Shown: positions 58,342-64,000 of the stretch, in pieces
Position numbering within the stretch: position 1 is the first letter of the stretch
Layout: each line of letters opens with the position of its first letter
The notes under the pieces: generated by a model
Told to the model about the DNA's origin: nothing
What the model saw: the letters and a program-made list of their open reading frames with translations, nothing else
Database searches by the model: none
Assembly (NCBI RefSeq): GCF_902859585.1
Contig: NZ_CADIJM010000002.1
Location: 496,001-560,000 of the forward strand
DNA length: 64,000 bases
DNA from: Achromobacter animicus
GTDB lineage: Bacteria > Pseudomonadota > Gammaproteobacteria > Burkholderiales > Burkholderiaceae_B
Reading direction: 5' to 3'
Translations under genes and position numbers: made by a program

Positions 58342-59288
58342 CAGACGCCTTCGCCGCCGATCTCGCGCACCAGCGTCTGGATCTGGGAGGCCACCTCCAT
58401 GACCGTGCGGCCCGGCCCCTTCGAGCGCGAGAACGCCATGGAGACGATGCGGCTCATCGTCGGATCGCGCAGCGCGGCAATGCTGAGGCGGCCTTCCTGC
58501 ACCTCCTGCCATACCGCGTGCAGCGGCAGCACGGTGTACATCTTTTCGTGTTCGACGATGGACTTCATCAACGGCAGGGAGTCGGCCTCGATCAGCGGAG
58601 AGATGGCGATCTTGCGCGCCCGCGCCAGCCCGTCCAGCGCGTTGCGCAAACCGTTGGGCGCGCCCGGCAGGATGAAGGGCAGGCCATCGAGCTTGTCGAA
58701 GGTGATCTCGCCCGCCTGCGTGCGCGCGTCGCCCGCGGCGCCGACCAGGTACGAGTCCACGGAGGCCAGCGCCTGTTCGCCGGGCGGGCATTTGTCGCCG
58801 TAGCGATAAAGAATGGCGATGTCCACGCGGCTGTCGGTCAGCCATTCCTCGATCTGGCCGCTGGAGCCTTCCAGGATCTTGAGATGCACCTTCGGGAATT
58901 GCTCGCGCAGCCGGGAGAACAGCCTGCGGATGAGCGGGTGCGCGGTTGAAGGCAACAGTCCCAGCGTGACCTCGCCGGCAGGCTCGCGCGCCTCGCCGTT
59001 CAGTTCCATTTCCAGGCGTTCGGCGTCGCCCAGCAGCGTCTGCACCAGCGGGAACAGGCGCTCGCCCACTTCAGACAGGTTCACGCCGCGCCCAGTGCGG
59101 TTGAAGAGCCGCGCATTGCACTCGCGCTCGAGCGCATTGATGCGGCGGCTCAGCACCGACTGGTCCTGGTCCAGGTACAGCGCCGCGCGCGTGATGCTGC
59201 CCAGTTCCGCGATGGCCAGGAAGGCCCGCCATTTATGAAGGTCGGCGGTCAGGTCCAGGCTCAGGCCCGTGGCTTTTGCTGATGGCAT
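58326..59288 (-). CDS. LysR-family regulator
   Basis: A 320-residue LysR protein: KWRAFLAIAELGSITRAALYLDQDQSVLSRRINALERE (parts) is the DNA-binding head. ATG 59288 was chosen; a TTG 51 bases upstream would also be in frame. Convergent with the preceding catabolic operon and upstream of nothing divergent; on the same strand as the Bug/acyl-CoA dehydrogenase cluster, which may be its target. Confidence 0.85.
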   Translation of the reverse strand: MPSAKATGLSLDLTADLHKWRAFLAIAELGSITRAALYLDQDQSVLSRRINALERECNARLFNRTGRGVNLSEVGERLFPLVQTLLGDAERLEMELNGEAREPAGEVTLGLLPSTAHPLIRRLFSRLREQFPKVHLKILEGSSGQIEEWLTDSRVDIAILYRYGDKCPPGEQALASVDSYLVGAAGDARTQAGEITFDKLDGLPFILPGAPNGLRNALDGLARARKIAISPLIEADSLPLMKSIVEHEKMYTVLPLHAVWQEVQEGRLSIAALRDPTMSRIVSMAFSRSKGPGRTVMEVASQIQTLVREIGGEGVWHASP

Positions 59289-59357
59289 GGTCGATGGCGC
59301 AGGTCGGCAGTCGTGGGAATCGGCATAAGCGTACGGCAAAAGCGCACGGGCATGGCG

Positions 59358-60332
59358 TTATTGCAGGCCCAGCTTGCCGCGCTTGATGACCTCGCCCCAC
59401 TTCTTCGATTCCGTCTCCATCAGCGTGCGGTATGCGTCGGGTGTGGTCGCGACGGGGATGGCGCCCTGGTCGATCATCTTCTGCCGCAGGACCGGGTCGG
59501 CCAGGGATTTTGCAATCGCGTCGGACATCTTGTCGACGATGTCCTTGGGCGTGCCGGTGGGCGCGATGACGCCGTAGTTGGATTCCACGATGATGCCGGG
59601 AAAGCCGGCCTCCTTGGTGGTGGGTACGTCGGGCAGGCCCTCGAAGCGTTCCGGGCTGGCCACGGCCAGCGCGCGCAGCTTGCCCGCCTTGATGAAGCCC
59701 AGCGCGGCGGACGCGTCGCCGGGGAACATCTGCACCTCGTTGGACAGCAGCGCCGTGACTGCGGGCGCGGCGCCCTTGTAGGGCACGTGCATGATGTCGA
59801 TGCCGGTCTGCTGCTTGAGCAGTTCGCCGCCCAGGTGCGGCGTCGTCACGTTGCCGGCCGAGCCGTAGTTGTATTTGCCGGGCTGCTTCTTGGCGCTGTC
59901 GACAAAGGCGGCCAGGGTGGTGTCCGGCAACGACGGATTGACCATGATGACCTGCGGAATGCGCGCGACCAGCGACACGTATTGGATCTTGGACACGTCG
60001 TACGGCACCTTCATGACGTGAGGCAGCCCGGTGATCGCGCCCGGCACGCCGAAGCCGAAGGTATTGCCGTCGGGCGTGGCGCGCACGGTGGCGTCGACAC
60101 CGATGGTGCCGCTGGCGCCGGCCTTGTTCTCGATGACGATGGTTTGCCCGAGGCGCTCGCCCAGAGACGGCGCAAGCAGGCGCGCCAGGTTGTCCACCGA
60201 GCCGCCGGGCGGGTAGGGCACGATCAGCCGGATCGGCTGGCTTGGCCAGGGCTGGGCTGCGAGCGCGGCGGGCGTGGCGGCGACGCCGCCCAGGATCATT
60301 GCCGCCACCGTCAGTGCGGTTGCTTTCTTCAT
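59358..60332 (-). CDS. Bug/TctC-family periplasmic substrate-binding protein
   Basis: A 324-residue Bug receptor: signal MKKATALTVAAMILGGVAATPAALA, RLIVPYPPGGSVDNLARLL, IVIENKAGASGTIG and MHVPYKGAAPAVTALLSNEV. 46 bases after the acyl-CoA dehydrogenase gene on the same strand, with GGAGAGAGACAC ahead of the start, so it is in the acyl-CoA operon and likely binds the acid that is activated there. Confidence 0.92.
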   Translation of the reverse strand: MKKATALTVAAMILGGVAATPAALAAQPWPSQPIRLIVPYPPGGSVDNLARLLAPSLGERLGQTIVIENKAGASGTIGVDATVRATPDGNTFGFGVPGAITGLPHVMKVPYDVSKIQYVSLVARIPQVIMVNPSLPDTTLAAFVDSAKKQPGKYNYGSAGNVTTPHLGGELLKQQTGIDIMHVPYKGAAPAVTALLSNEVQMFPGDASAALGFIKAGKLRALAVASPERFEGLPDVPTTKEAGFPGIIVESNYGVIAPTGTPKDIVDKMSDAIAKSLADPVLRQKMIDQGAIPVATTPDAYRTLMETESKKWGEVIKRGKLGLQ

Positions 60333-60378
60333 GTGTCTCTCTCCGGATGCGCCGGCTCGGGCCGGCGCGTTGTCGTTG

Positions 60379-62742
60379 TCAGGCGCCTTGCAGGCCCAGG
60401 ACCTGCTTGGCGTAGATGTTGCGCTGGATCTCGTTGGTGCCGCTGAAGATGGTGGCCGCCAGGGCGTTGGTATAGGGCGCCAGCGCCTGCACGCCGCCGC
60501 CGCCATAGCTCAGGCGCATTGCCGCGCCGCCATATTCTTCAGCGATCTGGATCAGCAGGGCGCCCAGCCGCTCGTGGGTTTCGGTGGCCCAGATCTTCAG
60601 GAGCGACAGTTCCGGCGGCAGCGGAAGTCCGGCTTTGGCCATGTCCGCAAACACGCGGTACATCGCGGTCAGGTCGGCGCTGTCCAGCCGCAACTCGGCC
60701 AGCCGGTCGGCGAACGCCGGATCGGCCAGCAGGCCGCGCTGGCGCGCCAGACTGAAGATCTGTTGCAGGGCGTGGCTTGCGTGCTTGGGGCTGCCGCTGA
60801 ACAGACGCTCGAAGCCCAGCAGGGCCTTGGCAATTCCCCAGCCCGCGTTGAGTTCGCCGACCACGTTGCCGCGCGGCACGCGGACCTGGTCGAAGAAGAC
60901 CTCGCAGAACTCCTCGTGACCCGACAGCGTGCGGATCGGCCGGCGGCTGACGCCCGGGCTGTTCAGATCGACCAGCAGGAAACTGATGCCTGCCTGCTTC
61001 TTGACGGTCTTGTCGGTGCGCACCAGCATGAACATGTGCGTCGCTTCCTGCGCCAGCGTGGACCAGGTCTTCTGGCCGGTGACGACCAGTTCGTCGCCGT
61101 CGATCACCGCCTCGCAGCGCAGCGAGGCCAGATCCGATCCCGCGTCGGGTTCCGAGTAGCCCTGCGCCCACACCGCCTCGCCGGACAGGATGCCCGGCAG
61201 AAACCGCGCGCGCTGCGCGTCCGTGCCGTGGCGGATGAGGATGGGGCCCAGCATGACCAGGCCCTGGTCCGGCGCGCGCGCCACGCCGTAGCGTTCGGCT
61301 TCTTCGATGAACGCGATCTGCCGGGCGGGAGACAGCGCCATGCCGCCATGCTCGCGCGGCCACGACGGTGCGATCCAGCCCTGGCGCGACAAGGTGAAGT
61401 ACCAGGCCTTGATCTCATCCCAATGCAGCCGCCACGGCACGTGCCGCAGGTGATCGGGGTAATGCGCGCGGAAGAAGCGGCGCAGCAGCTTGCGGAACGC
61501 CGCTTCCGGCATCGCGTTCCAGTCTGCCTCGCGCGGGAACTCCATGGCGTCCAGGCCTGGCGTTGAACCCTCCGGTGCGTCCTCTGCCGTATCGTCCGCC
61601 TCCGGCGCCGGGTCGGCTGCCAGCACGCCATAACGCTGACGATGCGCCGTGGCGTTGCCCAGCCAGGCGGCCAGGTGCAGGGCGCTGCGGAAGTACAGGC
61701 TGACGTCGCATTCGTCGGTGTAGCCGATGGCGCCGTGCAGCTGGATGGCCAGCCGCGCCGCATCGATGCCGGCGCGCGCTGCTCGGGCCTTGACCCGGCT
61801 GGCCGCCGCCTTGCGGGCCTTGACGTCGTCCGGCGCCGCGGCAATGGCGTTCAGTGCGTCCAGCAGACTGTTGGACGCCAGCTCGACCTGCAGGGTCGTG
61901 TCGACCAGGCGGTGCTGCAGCGCCTGGAATGACGAGAGCGTCTGGCCGAACTGCTTGCGCGTATTCAAGTAGGCGACCGAATCGGCCAGCACCTGCCGCG
62001 CGACGCCCACCAGTTCTGCGGACTGCATCAGGCGGCCGTAGTCCAGCGCCTCGTCAACGGCGTCCAGCACGCCCTCGCGCGCCAGCAACGCTTCGCCGCC
62101 AACCACCGCGGACTCGATCGTCAAATGGCAGGCCGGCGAGCCGTCCGCGCGTTCGTGCGTCTGCACCGTGACGCCGGGCGTGCCGGCCGGCAGATAGAAC
62201 AGCGCAGACCCCGTTTCGCCATCGGCCGTGACAAGCCAGCCGTCCACGTCCGCGCCGGGGACGACGTGGCGCTTTTCGCCGTTCAGCACATAGGCGCCTT
62301 CGCGCGCGGTGACCGTGACGCCAAACGCCCCGGCGGATTCGCCGGCTTCGAGCTGTCCTTCGGTTTCCTGCCAGGCGAGGCCAACCCGTTTTTCACCGGT
62401 GCACAAGGCTTGCAGCAACGCGTCTCGGACGGTGCCATCGCCCGCCGGATTGATGCGCGCCAGCAGCGCCGTGCTCAGCACACCCGCCCCGACAAGCGGT
62501 TCGGGCAACTGGGCGCGGCCCGCTTCTTCCAGCACGGCGGCCATCGCGTGCCAGCCCAGTCCCAAACCGCCCAGCGCTTCGGGCACGCTCATGCCCAGCC
62601 AGCCGACGGCGGCAATCTCCTGCCAGTACGCGCGCTCGCCGCCCGGGGTGCGGCGCTTGCGCTGCCGCTGGTCGCGGCGTTGCAGGAAGTCGCGCGCGCT
62701 ATCGCGGATTTCTTCGATCAGTTCGTGGTCTGCGGCGCTCAT
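60379..62742 (-). CDS. Two-domain acyl-CoA dehydrogenase
   Basis: A 787-residue protein made of two acyl-CoA dehydrogenase units. The N-terminal unit (about 1-370) has TRKQFGQTLSSFQALQHRL and QLHGAIGYTDECDVSLYFR; the C-terminal unit (about 400-787) has WAQGYSEPDAGSDLASLRCE, VTGQKTWSTLAQ and the FAD region EYGGAAMRLSYG. Such fusions resemble heteromeric steroid/bile acid-type dehydrogenases and two-domain enzymes for bulky or dicarboxylic acyl-CoAs. The start overlaps the CoA-transferase stop by ATGA. Catalytic base is not assigned. Confidence 0.9.
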   Translation of the reverse strand: MSAADHELIEEIRDSARDFLQRRDQRQRKRRTPGGERAYWQEIAAVGWLGMSVPEALGGLGLGWHAMAAVLEEAGRAQLPEPLVGAGVLSTALLARINPAGDGTVRDALLQALCTGEKRVGLAWQETEGQLEAGESAGAFGVTVTAREGAYVLNGEKRHVVPGADVDGWLVTADGETGSALFYLPAGTPGVTVQTHERADGSPACHLTIESAVVGGEALLAREGVLDAVDEALDYGRLMQSAELVGVARQVLADSVAYLNTRKQFGQTLSSFQALQHRLVDTTLQVELASNSLLDALNAIAAAPDDVKARKAAASRVKARAARAGIDAARLAIQLHGAIGYTDECDVSLYFRSALHLAAWLGNATAHRQRYGVLAADPAPEADDTAEDAPEGSTPGLDAMEFPREADWNAMPEAAFRKLLRRFFRAHYPDHLRHVPWRLHWDEIKAWYFTLSRQGWIAPSWPREHGGMALSPARQIAFIEEAERYGVARAPDQGLVMLGPILIRHGTDAQRARFLPGILSGEAVWAQGYSEPDAGSDLASLRCEAVIDGDELVVTGQKTWSTLAQEATHMFMLVRTDKTVKKQAGISFLLVDLNSPGVSRRPIRTLSGHEEFCEVFFDQVRVPRGNVVGELNAGWGIAKALLGFERLFSGSPKHASHALQQIFSLARQRGLLADPAFADRLAELRLDSADLTAMYRVFADMAKAGLPLPPELSLLKIWATETHERLGALLIQIAEEYGGAAMRLSYGGGGVQALAPYTNALAATIFSGTNEIQRNIYAKQVLGLQGA

Positions 62743-63962
62743 ACGATGCCCTCGGCATGCAGGCGCTCGATCGCTTCGGCGGACAGGCCAAGTTCGGCGC
62801 GCAGGATGTCGGCCGTGTGCTCGCCCAGCATGGGCGGGGGCAGACCGGCGGCGATCGGCGTGGCGGAAAAGTGAATCGGGTTGCGGACGATCGGCATGCT
62901 GCCCAGCGCGGGATGCTCCACGCTGCCCAGCACCTGCCGATGGCGCACCTGCGGGTCCTCGAACACCTGATCCATGGTGTAGATCGGGCCGCAGGGTACG
63001 TTGGCGGCCGCCAGGGCCTGGTTCCAGTCCGCGACGGTTCGCGCCCGCATTGCCGGCTCGATCAGCCGCGACAGATCGGCCTGCGCCGCCGCGCGCTTGG
63101 GATTCGTATCAAAGCGTGGGTCGTCGGCGAGCGCGGGCAGCCCGATGACCAGGCAGAAACTGCGGAATTGCGAGTCGTTGCCCACGGCGACCATCAGATG
63201 TCCGTCCCGGGATTCGAAGGCACGGAACGGCGCGGTGATCTGCGAGGCCGAGCCCATGCGGGCGGGCAGCTGACCGCTGGCCAGATAGTTCATGCCGATG
63301 TGCGAGATGGCCGCGATCTGCGCGTCCAGCAGCGCCAGGTCGATGTGCTGACCCACGCCGGAGATCTGGTCGCGATGCCGCAGCGCGGCAAGAATGGCCG
63401 ACACCGCATAGAAGCCCGCGGTCAGGTCGGAGACGGAATAACCCGCCTTGACCGGCCCGGCGCCCGGCTCGCCGTCCGGCACACCCGTCACGCTCATCAG
63501 CCCGCTCGTGGACTGGAAGATAGGATCGTAGCCCGGCAGGTGGCTGTAGGGGCCGGTCTGGCCGAAGCCGGTGATGGAGCAATACACCAGCCGCGGGTTC
63601 AGGGCCGACAGCGAGGCGTAGTCCAGTCCGTAGCGCTTCAGGTCGCCCGCCTTGAAGTTTTCGATGACGATGTCGGCCTTCTGCGCAAGCTGGCGCACCA
63701 GCGCCTGGCCTTCGGGCCGCGAGATATCGAGCGTCACGGATTTCTTGCCGCGGTTCATCGCGACGAACGACGAGGTTTCCCGGCTGGGCTTACCGTCGCG
63801 GTCCGGCATGGGATAGCCCTGGTGCCGCACGTCGTCGCCGCGGCCGGGGCGCTCCACCTTGATGACCTCGGCGCCGAAGTCGGCCAGCATCTGCGCGGCC
63901 CACGGCCCGGAAAAAACCCGGCTCAGGTCCAGGACCTTCACGCCTTCCAATGCACTGGTCAT
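62739..63962 (-). CDS. CaiB/BaiF-family (class III) CoA-transferase
   Basis: A 407-residue CoA-transferase. LEGVKVLDLSRVFSGPWAAQMLADFGAEVIKVE (parts) is the family start and Asp179 in GYSVSDLTAG is the catalytic residue. It moves CoA between carboxylic acids, activating the substrate for the adjacent dehydrogenase. Starts 13 bases after the preceding reading frame; overlaps the dehydrogenase by 4 bases. Confidence 0.93.
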   Translation of the reverse strand: MTSALEGVKVLDLSRVFSGPWAAQMLADFGAEVIKVERPGRGDDVRHQGYPMPDRDGKPSRETSSFVAMNRGKKSVTLDISRPEGQALVRQLAQKADIVIENFKAGDLKRYGLDYASLSALNPRLVYCSITGFGQTGPYSHLPGYDPIFQSTSGLMSVTGVPDGEPGAGPVKAGYSVSDLTAGFYAVSAILAALRHRDQISGVGQHIDLALLDAQIAAISHIGMNYLASGQLPARMGSASQITAPFRAFESRDGHLMVAVGNDSQFRSFCLVIGLPALADDPRFDTNPKRAAAQADLSRLIEPAMRARTVADWNQALAAANVPCGPIYTMDQVFEDPQVRHRQVLGSVEHPALGSMPIVRNPIHFSATPIAAGLPPPMLGEHTADILRAELGLSAEAIERLHAEGIV

Positions 63963-63972
63963 GTCGGCTCCC

Positions 63973-64000
63973 TTATTTGCCCTGGAACACCGGCGCGCGC
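63973..64000 (-). CDS. C-terminal end of a probable enoyl-CoA hydratase (partial)
   Basis: The last codons before TAA (63975-63973) read RAPVFQGK, the usual C-terminus of enoyl-CoA hydratase/isomerase proteins. It ends 11 bases before the CoA-transferase start on the same strand, and this activity fits the operon. Only nine codons are visible. Confidence 0.5.

Noticed and set aside
1-64000. Mobile element, prophage, rRNA or tRNA genes
   Set aside because: No transposase, integrase, long terminal inverted repeats, tRNA cloverleaf or rRNA sequence was recognised; the only composition anomaly is the pair at 6085-7512.

Overview
The window is a 64 kb piece of a GC-rich (about two-thirds G+C by eye) bacterial chromosome. 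The gene content fits a betaproteobacterium of the Alcaligenaceae (Achromobacter or Bordetella type): six solitary periplasmic receptors of the Bug/TctC family without their TctA/TctB membrane partners, many LysR, IclR and GntR regulators each beside a small catabolic cluster, an AcnD/PrpF pair and a fused indolepyruvate oxidoreductase. The genus is an inference. I found no rRNA, tRNA, CRISPR array, integrase, transposase or replication origin.

Layout. 1-3863: acyl-CoA synthetase and MaoC-type dehydratase (minus) facing an IclR regulator and a hotdog thioesterase (plus), with overlapping divergent promoters. 3885-5732: chemoreceptor. 6085-7512: a lower-GC two-gene island coding a 3D-domain (MltA-type) protein without signal peptide and a secreted partner. 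7580-12174: GntR regulator, acnD, prpF (minus). 12314-16330: flavin monooxygenase and a sigma-54 activator, with a near-consensus -24/-12 promoter and an upstream palindrome between them. 16521-20112: Bug receptor, alpha/beta hydrolase, DUF1185-type protein and divergent LysR. 20146-24701: LysR facing a 1178-residue indolepyruvate:ferredoxin oxidoreductase. 24862-29067: LysR, Bug receptor and an aconitase-type hydratase with swapped domain order. 29362-33934: periplasmic metallo-beta-lactamase-fold hydrolase and a GldA/GldF/GldG-like ABC operon ending in a DUF4340-like protein. 34181-42257: branched-chain-type ABC importer interleaved with aldehyde dehydrogenase, short-chain dehydrogenase, zinc alcohol dehydrogenase and its binding protein, closed by a strong terminator. 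42331-46792: self-sufficient P450-reductase fusion, Bug receptor, divergent IclR. 46830-49608: DUF2235 hydrolase, Ohr peroxidase, MTA/SAH nucleosidase. 49618-53285: two-component system, a tiny secreted peptide, a CcdA-like and a thioredoxin-like protein. 53430-58303: catabolic operon (two Bug receptors, flavin reductase, glutathione transferase, carboxymuconolactone-decarboxylase-like protein, amidohydrolase). 58326-64000 (minus): LysR, Bug receptor, two-domain acyl-CoA dehydrogenase, CoA-transferase and the last codons of a probable enoyl-CoA hydratase.

The genes read mostly as independent uptake-plus-degradation modules for organic acids, alcohols/aldehydes and probably aromatic compounds, each with a local regulator. 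The most unusual items are the low-GC 3D-domain gene pair, the sigma-54-controlled monooxygenase with its repeat-rich leader, the swapped-domain aconitase homologue, the Gld-like exporter joined to a lactonase-like enzyme, and an importer ATPase with a degenerate signature motif. Functions are read from motifs only; substrates are not determined.
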